Shown piece after piece: positions 1 to 10,824 of a stretch of 64,000 nt of DNA. The stretch comes from Euclidia mi. Its lineage: Eukaryota > Arthropoda > Insecta > Lepidoptera > Erebidae. The stretch covers positions 69,649,688 through 69,713,687 of the forward strand of contig OX123196.2 of NCBI GenBank assembly GCA_944739405.2. The letters run 5' to 3'. How positions within the stretch are numbered: position 1 is the stretch's first letter; the number at the start of each line of letters is the position of its first letter. The notes under the pieces were generated by a model. That model ran no database searches. It was not told where the DNA came from and saw nothing but the letters and a program-made list of their open reading frames with translations. The translations under genes and the position numbers were made by a program.

Positions 1-421
1 AAAACCTGACAATAATTATCTTAATAATCGCGGTAAACTCATAGTGATAATGGTCGTTAATTGCGAAGTGGAGGCTTGGTGGAGTCAGTAGTTATAAAGA
101 AATTAATTAAGAAGCCACGTAAGGCTTTCGTCAAAGAAAACCTTTATCTTTTGTGTCGTTAATTGAGTGCGAGAGCGCGTGCGCTAACCCGCTGTTGTTT
201 GCGCTCAACTATTATTTTTCGCTTACATAATACAGCACGTGTATAATCCCTACTTATTTATAATAAAGCCAAAATTGTAATAAAGAGCCATAAAACGCTA
301 AAACTTCGGTCCATACTTGATAGTGCGGTTATTTTTATATAACTTATGTTAATAATAGCGATAGGATTAGAGGAAATATGTTTTGCGCTGATACTCAGGA
401 CTCCTTTCAGGTTTTACATAA
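1..421. other. No gene recognised
   Basis: AT-rich sequence. I see no recognisable coding, RNA or repeat signature before the Helitron-like copy that begins at 422. Confidence 0.5.
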
Positions 422-630
422 TCTTAATATATAAAATCCTTGCGTTACTGACTGACTGACAGACACGCTACAGCCGAAACTATTGGGCGCAGGAAGCTGC
501 AATTTGGCCTGTGTGTTCCTTGGGGACCATAGTGGTGCACTAAGAAGGGATTGCCCGGAATTCCCACGGGATTGGCCAAAATGGGTATATTTAAAAAAAA
601 AATGCAGGCGAAGCTGCTGGCGTCCTCTAG
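422..630 (+). mobile_element. Short non-autonomous Helitron-like element, copy 1
   Basis: The element starts with TC, ends with CTAG and sits between a 5' A and a 3' T, the Helitron pattern of A/T insertion without target duplication. Shared landmarks are an early run of GACTGACTGAC, then GGGCGCAGGAAGCTG, GGTGCACTAAGAAGGGA and the terminal GCTGCTGGCGTCCTCTAG. About 209 bp long; near-identical copies lie at 15355-15562 and, reversed, at 30887-31093. It encodes nothing and would depend on Rep/helicase from an autonomous Helitron. The Helitron class is inferred from the ends. Confidence 0.75.
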
Positions 631-750
631 TAGTAGAATAAGCTTCTTGAGGCATTTTAATTGAGTTTAAAATAACTTTAATTCTCAATAAAAATAATTC
701 AGATAATTGGAATACATAACAAAAGAAGAATATAATATAGGTATAAAGCT

Positions 751-876
751 AACTGCCTTGTTGGTCTCGCGGCATAAATGTGCGCATGGAATTGGGAGGT
801 CTCGGGTTCGATTCCCGGATCGGGCAAAGTTTTATTGGGTTTTTCTACCTCTGCCTATCTCTTCGGGGATATAGGC
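751..876 (+). mobile_element. SINE-A copy, internally deleted
   Basis: The tRNA-like head reads ACTGCCTTGTTGGTCTCGCG and carries a pol III B box, GGTTCGATTCC, at 805-815. Right after the head it jumps to the family's 3' segment (CTCTGCCTATCTCTTCGGGG), so most of the middle body is missing compared with the full copy at 14922-15185. Confidence 0.7.
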
Positions 877-956
877 TAACTCTACACTGACTGCCTCTTC
901 AAATCATTGAGATATAAAGATATTTTTGGAAAGGCAACTGTCAATTGCAATTAATG

Positions 957-1240
957 TTGATTAAAATTCACTTCAGTAAAACCTTGTACTATACTTATAG
1001 AAAAATGTTAAAGCATCAATACAATACATTGTAGGTACATTTTCACGTAGTCGATGGAGCGACGAGCAGGTATGACTTGCAAGCGAGTAGACCTGTATAT
1101 TTTACATGTACATTGATTAAAATCCACTTCAGGAAAAGCTTGTACTAATAGCCAGATGTTCAAGCGTCAATATAAAACGTCGCATTCAATATCTTTACAT
1201 AGTAGATGGGCAGGCAGGTGTGACTTGAGAGCCAGTGTCG
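957..1240. repeat. Diverged tandem duplication, about 156-bp unit
   Basis: Both units start TTGATTAAAATYCACTTCAG (957 and 1113). They share a 'TTGTACTA' block, a 'CAT(C/G)AATA' block, a 'GTAGATGG' block and 'CAGGTRTGACTTG'. Identity is clearly below 80 percent, so the duplication is old. It matches no known family to me. Confidence 0.5.
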
Positions 1241-2009
1241 CGTGTCTCGATACATCACGCAAACACGAGGTGTCGGGTGGCCTTCGAATCGAATAGGGAC
1301 GCCACGGCTTAGAAGATGATTTCACTTATTATATGCTAGTATTTTGCCTATGAATCGCACGCACATGTCAAAAAGAAATATACCATTTTTAAAATCATAT
1401 AATATTTGGGTGTCGGTCAAATATTAAAAGACTGACTTTTTATTTAAATGAAGACGTCTTTTTTGGCTTTACTAGCAGTGAAAACCGCGCTATATCTTAC
1501 ATTTTTATTTTATGTATTGCAAGTTTATTCGACTTCCTTAAGCTGATGTCTCTCTTACGTCGTCCCGTTCTTAACTAAGTGCCAGTACAGATTTATGACA
1601 CAACGATGATGGGGACACCTTATGAGATCGATGACGTCACACTCGGTCACCGCCGTGTCCTTAAACATTTTACCGTCATAGTCGTGTATACGTGACAAGC
1701 CAAAATAAACCTAGCATACTATGTGTAGGGTACATTTTGGTTTGACATCTATTACATGATAGTGGCGTTCGTAAGGTTAATAGAGCCTCGTGATTAATGG
1801 CCACACTGACACTGTTGTATAAGAAAGTTATAAAGATGATGCCATTGTGCCTGTGACATTTTTTTTTATTCATATTTGATAATAAATTCCGTTGTAATTT
1901 AATGTTTGAAATCTTTTAAGCTTTTAGGTTTGATTTTACGTAAGATTAATATTTATATACTTAATGGGACTCAATTGCAGGGCACCAAATTGAAATTCTT
2001 AAATGCGCG
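1241..2009. other. No gene recognised
   Basis: AT-rich and without a recognisable protein. The minus-strand reading frame at 1676-1873 has no motif and looks like chance. Confidence 0.45.
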
Positions 2010-2320
2010 AGGACGATGATTTTTAATTGGACGATGAAAGTCGCCGACATATCTCTCCGGATAGCCAAGCTGAAGTGGCAGTGGGCAGGGCACATAGCTC
2101 GAAGAACCGATGGCCGTTGGGGCAGAAAGGTTCTGGAGTGGCGGCCACGTACCGGACGACGCAGCAGAGGTAGGCCCCCCGCAAGGTGGACCGACGACCT
2201 CGTCAAGATCGCGGGAGGCGGTTGGATGCGGGCGGCTCAAGACCGGTCTGTGTGGAGAACCTTGGGGGAGGCCTATGTCCAGCAGTGGACGTCGTTTGGC
2301 TGATATGATGATGATGATCG
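2010..2320 (+). pseudogene. RTE-type LINE, 3' end of the reverse-transcriptase ORF
   Basis: The frame ending at 2303 encodes the C-terminal tail typical of lepidopteran RTE elements. Visible motifs in order are KLKWQWAGHIARR, EWRPRTGRRSRGRPP, RWTDDLVKIAGGGW, AQDRSVWRTLGEAY and a final QQWTSFG before the stop. It is followed at once by the (TGA)n tail at 2299-2320 that RTE elements carry. It is a 5'-truncated copy of about 300 bp without endonuclease or catalytic RT motifs. The preserved frame suggests a fairly young truncated insertion. Similar tails lie at 8706, 26445, 37561, 39254 and 42326. Confidence 0.8.
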
Positions 2321-2380
2321 ACACGTTGCGTCATAAACATATATCATTAAAAAGACTATAATAATAATTAAAGATCTAAA

Positions 2381-2650
2381 GACCCGGTGGCGTAGGGGGA
2401 GTGTAAATGACTGCTACGATGAAGTTCGCGGGTTCCATTACTACTCAAGTCAAACATTTGTGTGCGCGAACATATGTAGATGTTTGTCTTTATCTGAGTG
2501 TTTCAGTGTATAATATTTACCTATGCATGTATGAAAGCAAAGAAATATATGAAATATTTATCCATTGTGTTTTGTTATATTTACCCATAGTACAAGTTCT
2601 GCTTAGTTTGGGACTAAAGGGCGACGAATGTGGTAGAATATTATTATGAT
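2381..2650 (+). mobile_element. SINE-B copy 1 (tRNA-headed)
   Basis: The head GACCCGGTGGCGTAGGGGGA and the degenerate B-box region GCGGGTTCCATTACT are followed by the family body: AAACATTTGTGTGC, GATGTTTGTCTT, a TATCCATT block, CCCATAGTACAAG, GCTTAGTTTGGGACTA and the end GTGGTAGAATATTATTATGATT. A possible short duplication (ATTAAAG) flanks it. The frame through it has no coding meaning. Confidence 0.75.
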
Positions 2651-3006
2651 TAAAGGTTAAATATGTATGTGTACCTAAACTATTTCATCCAGTACCTAGT
2701 GATGTACAGACGTTTCATTTCACGCAAAGGCTTCATCAAGAAGCGTGTGGTAACATAAGACATTCTCAAGGAATTTATGTCAGGAACGCACCCGTACCTA
2801 AAGGACCTTAAGAAACCCCGCGATATTTTAATCAAAATCATAACTCAAGGCGCTCCGCTCGCAGTCCACGTCATATTTCAAACTAAAATTACCGGTCTTT
2901 ACCTCTGAATAAGGCTTCAGGTTAAAGCTCACGGACTATAATTTGAGGACATATTTTTCTAAATAAGAATATGTACAAAATATACATCCAATATATACTT
3001 TACTAA

Positions 3007-3150
3007 TGTTTGTGTGCGTGATTATGGATGTTTGTCTTGGTCTGGATGTTTCTTTGTATGATATGTATGTATTATAAAAAGAAAGGATTGGTGCATGTTT
3101 ATCCATTGTTTTTAGCTTGGGGCTAGATGTTGTAAGTAGTAGAATGAATA
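3007..3150 (+). mobile_element. SINE-B 3' fragment
   Basis: Begins in the body at TTTGTGTGCGTGATTATGGA and runs to GTAGTAGAATGAATA; the tRNA-like head is absent. Same orientation as the copy 360 bp upstream. Confidence 0.65.
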
Positions 3151-3572
3151 TGACGTTTGCGTTTGTAAGGAATAAAGTCAAATATAACTGTAGTTATTAA
3201 TTAAAATATCCATTAGAACGTGACATTATCTCTGAGTAACATAGACTACTTTTTACATCCCTTTGACATACCAGTGAGCAGAACTGCGGGCAAAATTCTA
3301 GTATTAGTTTGATTTGTTGTTAAAGTTGTGTTACGATTACGAGATTTTGAATTTAAAAACTAGGATCGAGCAAATTATGTAGTCAGAAGAGTACTTGTTT
3401 CAATCGTGCCCAGCTTTTGGCCGCATCTATGCTGTGGATGTCTGTTATCTTGACAAAGTCATGTTCTATTCTGATATACAAGCTATAATATTACTGCAAC
3501 GTTTAAGTTTAGGTTAAGTTTTCATCTAAGTCCATTAAGAGGTGTATGCGTACAAGAGTAACAAACATTCAT

Positions 3573-3884
3573 TCATCATCATCGGCCCTGTATATAAACT
3601 GTCCCACTGCTGGGCACGGGCCTTTTCTCACTATGAGAAGGGTAAGGCCATAGTCCATCACGCTGGCAAAATGCGGGTTGGCAGACTTCACATGTCTTTC
3701 GAGAACATTATGGAGAACTCTCAAACATGCAGCTTTCCTCACGATGTTTTCCATCGTTTAGCAAGCGATGATTAACAATTTAATACGCACTTTACTTCGA
3801 AAAGTCATTGGTGCGCGCCGTGGATTCGAACCCGATATCCTCTACGTAGCAGTCCGTCGGTCTCTCCACTAGGCTATCGCTGCT
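3573..3884 (-). mobile_element. SINE-C copy, type 1
   Basis: Read on the minus strand, the head is GCAGCGATAGCCTAGTGGAG with B box GGTTCGAATCCACGG, followed by CCAATGACTTTTCG, TTAATTATCGCTTGC, AACATCGTGAGGAAA, GTTCTCCATAA, a 'TGCCAACCCGCA' block, GGACTATGGCC and the end CAGCAGTGGGACAGTTTATA plus a short ATG/TGATGA tract. Nearly full length and clearly related to the copy at 49300-49617. Confidence 0.8.
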
Positions 3885-5960
3885 AATTTGTGCATTGCAT
3901 GCATTCATTAATCTACTTAAACTTTTGCGTTTATAACTACTAAAATATGCTATAATATACAACACTATTTCTGAATTATGGAGATATAATTGTGAATGTT
4001 TCATTAGCAATTCTCAACAGCTATTAAGAGTATGAAATACGACTTCTATAAAATACTTTAACCTAAATAAACATAAGAGCGAAACATAAAGCTATAACGT
4101 ATAATTACCTAAACTATTAAACTGACAATAAACAGTATAGGAGCAACGACCTTTACCTACTTTAGCATAGAATTCTCAGATAATACTACATCGCCCATCA
4201 GAATTATACATCTAAACTTTCCTCAGGAATCGTTACCTATTAGTGTAACCGTAAAAAATCCGTTCAGTACTTCTTGAGTTCATCGTGGTCATACAGACAG
4301 AGAGCAAGAAAAGGGGACCTCATTTCATAATAAGTATAGATTATTAGGTAAACTCAAATTATTGAAACTCTTTATTACTTGTTTCCCACTTCAACTTTAA
4401 AAATACTTGCGACAGAACTGAATGCAAGCCCCGCCGAAATCCGACAATCTGAACGCACTTCCGTAAATCATTACATCATGTAATAGTACGTTAATCTCCG
4501 CAGACCTTGGCAAGGCTTTCATCTCGGGAAGGCATATTAGGGGGAAAATACGAGTAGAATGAAGGTGTACCTTCAAGGGAAGATTAACGGTATACGGTAA
4601 TGGTCCGCTCACTTGATTTAATGTTTGTATGTGCCAGTGTTGTGGTTTGTTTAGAAAAACCTCATCGTCTATGAATGTGCATTTGGGTGCAAAGAGGTTG
4701 GACGTTTAGACTAGAGAGAACATGCCCTATAAATTTCCTTATACCGAACGTATGTTGCACGTAATGTCAGTTGGTCTTAGTTGGTTAATCATAACGTCAA
4801 ATTACGCGTCTCATTTAAAGAGGCATAGACTCTTTACATACTCATATCTTTGACTACATTCTCTAAATAGCCGTGCTGTGATCTGTCATCAGTGTAAAAT
4901 TTGTTGGGCGTTTGTGTTTACATTTTTAATAACTTTTTGCATTTAAATAGTAAGTAAGCTTATAATAATTAAATAGTGTACTCATTAATTAATACACATC
5001 GAGTATGTGATATCGGGATGTGGATGCCGCTATTCTCGGAACGGAAATAACAGGAGAAACTTTATCTTCTAGCAGTGAGTCGGAATTTTCCAACAAATTT
5101 ATTTACTTTTCTCGTATTAATGCTATAATGAGTGTTAAGTTTACACAATATCATTGTGTTGCAAATCAAAGGAACAGCTTGCATACGTATGTGTTATGAA
5201 TTTAACTCACAAATTGTTATTTTGTACATTTATTGATTTAATAGCCTTAGTGATGGGATTTGACAGTGAAAGGAGATATCGATGTTTTTTCATTGAGGGA
5301 TAAATACGGAATCTAACTATCGGACATGAATGTAAAACTAGCCGCGGTTGCTAAGTTGCCAATAAACAAAGACGTCCAGCGGTCTAATTTTCTATCGCGC
5401 GTTTGATAGTAAGCGCAGTTTAATGTATATAATTTATTTAGATACCTACCTTAAAAGTAGCGTCTATTAACCTAAAGCCAAGTGTTCCAGTGTACGCGCG
5501 TGTGTAGGCTTACATTTTTGCATCTATAAAATAGTAGATGGATTAGGGATGTGAGTAGCATTTTTTATTATTAAGAAGGTGTTTTATATTACAGGTTGCC
5601 TATTAATGACGTCACAAGAAAACGTTGGATAAATGCCGTTGGACGGCCTAGTTTGATTTAGCAGAAGTACCACCGTATTTGTTCACGTCATTTTGAGAAA
5701 GACTGTTTTTAAAGACAGAAAGCACCTGGCGTCGTTTAAAACCGAAAGCTCTGCCTACATTACATTTATGCCCGGACATTGCACACCCGGTAGAATTATT
5801 TATCCAAAGCTAAACAAAAAGTGAGTAATTTTAGTTTGAACATATTAATAAAATATAATAATTACAACGATTTTAATTAATCTACCTACTTCTATATTAT
5901 TTATCATATTAGTGCTATCCTGCCTGATCAAAGACGTCTTGCCTTGTAGTCCGCTACATA
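3885..5960. other. 2-kb stretch without recognised features
   Basis: AT-rich throughout. Frames do not exceed about 70 codons and none carries a recognisable motif. I found no obvious inverted repeat or SINE head. Confidence 0.4.
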
Positions 5961-6198
5961 ATATTCTACCATAAAATATAATATTCTTTCACATTCACAC
6001 AACATTATCTGGTCCCAAACTAAGCATATCTTGTACTGCGAGTACTAGACAATCGATAAACATGCATATATACTTTTCTGTAAATATATTACATATTATA
6101 CATAGTACCATCCAGACCAAGACAAACATCCATATTCATGCACACAAATGTTTGACTTGAGCGGGAATCAAACCCGCAAGCTTCGGCGTGGCAGTCGG
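5961..6198 (-). mobile_element. SINE-B copy, reversed
   Basis: On the plus strand it begins with the reversed end (ATATTCTACC) and shows GGTCCCAAACTAAGC, AAGACAAACATCC and GTTTGACTTGAGCGGGAATC, then the reversed head with CCCGCAAGCTTCGGCGTGGC. Almost full length. Confidence 0.75.
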
Positions 6199-7800
6199 AT
6201 TACCTACAACTCTAAAAAAATCGAGCAGTGTCCAACGTAAGCGATAGCAAGCAACGTGATATGATGCGACGCAAACAAATTGCCAAAGCCTGCCGTGCCG
6301 CATTAGCCAATCTGGTATAATTCGTACAATACATAATCTAAGTGACAGTTTCTTAGCATCTCATCGCCACGCATCGCTCATTAGTTTATGAATACTTTTT
6401 GTCAATAGATTTTATGGCTAAAACGAACAATTAAACACGTGAATTATTTTAGTACTGTCTGTCTGGCAAGTCTTTGCAAAGCACTGTCCTGCGTCGACAG
6501 CAAAAACTACAATTTCAATATTTTAGTTGTTTACTTCTACGGCTTAAATATATCGACACATACTAAAGTTAGACATTTGACCAAAAATATTTATCGATAA
6601 ATCATCACTGTTACGAACAACACTCGGTTTCCTAACTCTATGTTTTGTCTACTGTTTGCCTACCACGCGACTGCTATAAGAGCGTGCTGCTAAACCTATC
6701 GACAGCTCTTTCTGTCATACTGCATGTGCCATTAGAAAGAAGATATCAATCATAGCAACCGCTGTTGTTATTTAGTGTTACTTCTATGCCTTAGGTTATA
6801 TTTCTTTGTTTGGGTGAGGTTCCGTAGAGTTCGCTATTTAAGTGTAGAGTGTTTCTGCAGTGTCATATGTGATACTACCAATTGTAGATTAATACTGGAT
6901 ACTATCCACATTTTGGAGGACAATTTTCCAACAAACTTTCAACCCCTATTTTACTCTCTTAGAGATGGAATGATAAAAGTTAGTTCTTTCTTTTTTTAAA
7001 GATATAATATGATAAGAGCTTATTAAAGAATACCACTGCCCAAATTTTTTGTTCCAGTTGCTATCGATAGTTTAGGCACTGCTATGATACTCTTTCTCAG
7101 GATAATATGTCTTTTTGTATATACTTATAGATGTGAGATGATAATTTTATATAAATTGTAAATAATATAGTGGCATGGGTGCCTCCAAGCTATTCTTAAT
7201 CAAATTAACATCTAGGTACGGATAAGTAGTAACTGATCCGAAACGGGATTTAAAATTTGTTTTAACTTTCCAAAGCGTGACTCTGTAACATAAAAGAAGA
7301 AATGGGATTGAATTTGAATACATAAAGCTTAAAGCTATACGTCCGCAGTCTATTATTCTTGCATTGAATTTAATCTTACAGAATTAGGCTGCGTTCCAGC
7401 AAATCTTAATCTTCTTAGTAACTAATAATCCACAATATAGGTGCAAAGTTACTGAAGAACATTCCCTGTACTGTTGATTCCTCAAAAATGATATTACGTA
7501 TATTTTTGTGAAGCTTAGAATCACATATTTTATTTTTATATTCCACTTAACAAAAATACTTTCAGTTATCTCTCACATCAAGAAGTAGTTCATAAAATTG
7601 TGTAGGTATTTGAAACTATTAGAAAATCTACTGTAAAAACGTTCAATCTTTGAAACATTATTATCCTATACCCAATCAAAACATCAATATGAAACCTAAT
7701 AGCCGAGACATTTACGAATAAAGACGCTAGCGTGCAGTAAGGCTGCTTATACACTAACTATGTGCTGAGTTATCGCAGCTAATATTTTGTCAAATTTAGT
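6199..7800. other. No gene recognised
   Basis: AT-rich. The plus-strand frame at 6775-6999 (74 codons) is rich in hydrophobic and cysteine residues but shows no domain I recognise. No repeat signature was identified. Confidence 0.4.
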
Positions 7801-8025
7801 TAGTCTAGAAAATGGACCAAAAAGTCTTGGATGCAGCCGAGATAACACTAGAAAGTTGATCATATGAAAAGGTACATGGCCGTAATCGTAAGTGAAGCAA
7901 AAAAAAAGGAAATTAGCCTTTGCTAATGGTACCTAAACTGACTGTCAAATCTGATTAAACTAGAATCCCCGGATTAGAGGGACAAGTCTTTGATGCAACC
8001 GGAATAACGCTAAAACAATGATGAT
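7801..8025 (+). repeat. Two SINE-C type-2 body fragments
   Basis: Two pieces, about 7801-7857 and 7941-8025, contain the type-2 body motif CTAGAA...AGTCTTGGATGCAGCCGAG and, in the second, TCTGATTAAACTAGAA with GATGCAACCGGAATAACGCT. They correspond to the stretch around 10700-10760 of the full type-2 copy. Confidence 0.5.
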
Positions 8026-8185
8026 AACGATTTAAATTATCAAGGCACGACGTTGGTACTCTGCCTAGTTTTGGATAACATCGTCCTGACGAAGACTCCG
8101 TCTGTGGGAGTTCTCTACATATTTTTATCATCCCCATGTGGTAATGGATTAAGAATACAAAGTATCACAACCCTGTTTCATTTAA

Positions 8186-8290
8186 TGCATGTCGTAAGAG
8201 GCGACTAAAACTATATTAGGGAAATGACAAACAACCTGACATCAAACCCTATACCAATCCGCTTAGCCAGCGTGGTATAGTAGGCAAAAT
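8186..8290 (+). repeat. Lepidopteran interspersed repeat fragment
   Basis: Contains TGCATGTCGTAAGAGGCGAC, a block I know from many lepidopteran genomes. Its reverse complement, in diverged form, appears downstream of two SINE-A copies (near 41125 and 49190). No coding content. Confidence 0.5.
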
Positions 8291-8394
8291 GTGCCTATTG
8301 ATACTACTACACCACTATACTATTGTGATGCAAATGAAGATAAACTTTTTTCCATAGCTGGACTCGTCTGTTGTTTGTTTTTCGTGTGAGTGTT

Positions 8395-8640
8395 TGGCCA
8401 ACTCTAGTGTCGGAGTTTTCAGGCCGCCCGAAGGCCTCCGACATGGCCTAACGATCCTTATCCTTAGATAAGAACCGGGACCTACGACTTTCCGTGCCCT
8501 CCGAAGCACGGTAGCGCTCAGATGTAAATGTCACACACGGTCACCCATCCAAGTGGTGACCTGTGCAAGCGTTGCATAAATTTGGCGATCTGTTACGAAT
8601 GGCAAGTCTAGTCTCGCTATGAGCTCTACAAAAGGCAAAA
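8395..8640. repeat. Repeat with a 5S-rRNA-like block
   Basis: GC-richer stretch holding GGCCGCCCGAAGGCCTCCGA, a 'CCGGGACCTACGACTTTCC' block, CGTGCCCTCCGAAGCACGGT and then GGTCACCCATCCAAGTGGTG, which resembles the reverse complement of the internal region of 5S rRNA. A related block lies at 36190-36260. It may be a 5S-derived SINE or another family; I cannot assign it. Confidence 0.4.
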
Positions 8641-8705
8641 ACTGGATTACTAAAGGCTGTATAATGATGACGATTATGTACGGACTTGGGTTCGCAAAAA
8701 GCGGA

Positions 8706-8785
8706 AGGATGCGAGCGGGTTAAGAACTGTCTCTCTGGAGAACCTTGGGAGAGGCCTATATCCAACAGTGGACGTCTTTTGACTA
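8706..8785 (+). pseudogene. RTE-type LINE tail fragment
   Basis: Decayed version of the RTE C-terminus. After an in-frame stop it reads LSLWRTLGEAYIQQWTSF, the same ending as the copy at 2010-2303. A short 3' fragment only. Confidence 0.65.
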
Positions 8786-9944
8786 AGATAATGAAGTATG
8801 TGTAAAAGATAAAAGTAAATACGTTTATCAGTTATTTGATTGCCAGAGTACAAGCTCTACCTATTTTGAAATTAAATGACTTTATGTGTGAATTCCCTAC
8901 ATATTATTATTATTATCATCCTTTCTGCTACCTCACTCATCTCTGCTGTGTACGAAGCTTCAGTACCGTGTCGGAATACAGATAAATCGTCCAACATATT
9001 ACCCATGAGATTGGACAACGGAATGCTCTACATCTTGCGGTGGACGCAGCGATCGAATATTACTCGTGTACAACAATTTCAATATTCATTCATCAAAATA
9101 GTTAAGTTAAATTTATAGTCAAGCGATTTCTGTGCCCGTACGTAAGTGTACTGGAGTCTTGTACTTGTCTCTGGGGTGAAATAAGATTAACAATTGCCTT
9201 ATCAACTTTTTTTATTTATTCTTATGACACTCGTAGTAAGTTTTGGTTTGGCAATTTCTGTAGGTATGTGTCATGTTGCAACAATATTTGTTGACGGGTC
9301 TTACTCACGGAGACCTTTTAGTTAGGACATATATACCGCTTATTGCTCCGACATTTTTACCGGCTTACACTGGTCGTAATTACTGCCAAATCTTTGCCAT
9401 GGCTACCTTCAGTAGATACCCAATCCTAAATTAATTATCTAACTTCTTTCAGACTCACCCATAAAATGATTTTGCTTAGCACCATCTAGTAATAAGATAT
9501 ATCCTCTATAAAAGATACTAAAATCAATGATTAAATAGTTATGACTCAAATCATTACCTGGTATTTTTTATAAGCTGTAAGATGTAGTTTAAGAACATAC
9601 TTTCCTAAACCGCCTCATCCATGTAAGCCACGCGTACATCACCCTCGCTAAATATATTCTAAGCCTAAGTTAGCCTTTCTACCCTTGTTACATTAGTGAA
9701 GTACTAGATCACGCTAATTTATTACCTAGGCAGCCTGCAGTCTGCTCTTACTGGAGTTTCCTGATGCCAAGATTTTAGCTCAGTGCTAAATATTTAACAA
9801 TCTCACTGCGCTTATTGGAAGCCCAAATATTTAGAAATACATGTATTTATGTTTGATGGATTGAGGCGTAGCGGCCTGAGTGTTTTTATTACGTTATTTC
9901 ACCCGATATATTTTTGATTTCGCTTGACAAGAAAGCTAGTCTCG
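8786..9944. other. No gene recognised
   Basis: Ordinary AT-rich sequence. A faint match to the 'CGACATTTT...GGTCGT' block of the TAGCGGGTCT repeat family (see 24098) lies near 9350. Confidence 0.4.
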
Positions 9945-10069
9945 CGGCCGGTTTCAATATTCGATTTACCCGTATAATTCGGCTACTGGACATATTTGTA
10001 TGCAGCTTATGTCAAATATGTATCTCCAGTAACCAAATCAATGGATAGATTTGATATTAAAACCGGCCG
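9945..10069. mobile_element. Small inverted-repeat element (MITE-like), CGGCCGGTTT ends
   Basis: The ends are CGGCCGGTTT and its reverse complement AAACCGGCCG. The arms continue as diverged inverted copies (GGCTACTGGACATATTTGT against GGTTACTGGAGATACATATT), giving about 55-bp arms around a short centre. About 125 bp in all. No clear target duplication, so the superfamily is open. Confidence 0.5.
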
Positions 10070-10093
10070 TTAGAAGCAATTCACACGTACCAA

Positions 10094-10112
10094 AACTGCT
10101 GGCGTCCTCTAG
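10094..10112 (+). repeat. Helitron-like 3' end fragment
   Basis: The terminal segment AACTGCTGGCGTCCTCTAG of the Helitron-like family, followed by T, without any of its body. Confidence 0.55.
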
Positions 10113-10391
10113 TTTACTATATGCTTAATATATTTGGCCAGGTTACGACAGAGTTTCTTGTTATCATGACAGTTTGTTTACTATAGTTACTTGCCTTGCC
10201 ATCTCAGCTAAGCCCAACGTTGTGCTTCTTATTATGATGCTATAATTCGCTATATATTCGATATGTATTATAATTTGCCTTCCAAAAATATACAGTAAAA
10301 GTACTTCCCGATACTAAAGCGTGTAAAGAAACGGCTCGATTGCTTAAGGTTCTATTTTAATATTATTATTTACTTTATTACGTAAGTAAGT

Positions 10392-10824
10392 GGCAGCGAT
10401 AGCCGAGTGGATATACCAACAGACTGCCATGCAGAGGGTATCAGGTTCGAATCCACGGCGCGCACCAATGACTTTTCGGAGTTATGTGCGTATTGAATTG
10501 TTAATTATCGTTTGTCCCGTGCCTCGGAGAGCACGTTAAGCCGTCGGTCCCGGTTGTCATGAAGATCTTTGACAGTCGTTACAGGGCGTCAGTACCTTCT
10601 AAATAAACTGACACTAGTCTAAACCATGGAATATCGCTATCCCTTCGGGTTGCGGAGGTCAGACAGGCAGTCGCTCCGTGGAAAAGCTAATATTCAGCCA
10701 AATCCGGTTAGACTAGAAAGCGGACCCCAGACTGAAACTGGGATAACGCTAAGAGAAAGAAGACTTTATTACAAAGTGACCAGATCAGTAGTGGGACAGT
10801 TTATATACATCTGATGATGATGAA
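10392..10824 (+). mobile_element. SINE-C copy, type 2 (alternative body)
   Basis: The head GGCAGCGATAGCCGAGTGG and B box GGTTCGAATCCACGG match type 1, as does CCAATGACTTTTCGGAGTTA. After TTAATTATCGTTTG the body changes to a different sequence (CGTGCCTCGGAGAGCACG, TTTGACAGTCGTTACAGGGC, AATATCGCTATCCC, CAGGCAGTCGCTC, CCGGTTAGACTAGAAAG). It then returns to the type-1 end, CAGTAGTGGGACAGTTTATA plus TGATGATGATG. It is therefore a SINE with shared ends and an exchanged middle. Other type-2 pieces: 42135, 42731, 60977 and 62049. Confidence 0.75.

Noticed and set aside
2110..2361. Second plus-strand frame and two minus-strand frames over the RTE tail
   Set aside because: They are shadows of the real RTE frame ending at 2303, which has the family's motifs.
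8090..8120. CTGACGA followed by a GACTCC/GGGAGT hairpin, resembling a hammerhead ribozyme core
   Set aside because: The second conserved core, GAAA after stem II, is absent and no flanking stems I and III are visible.
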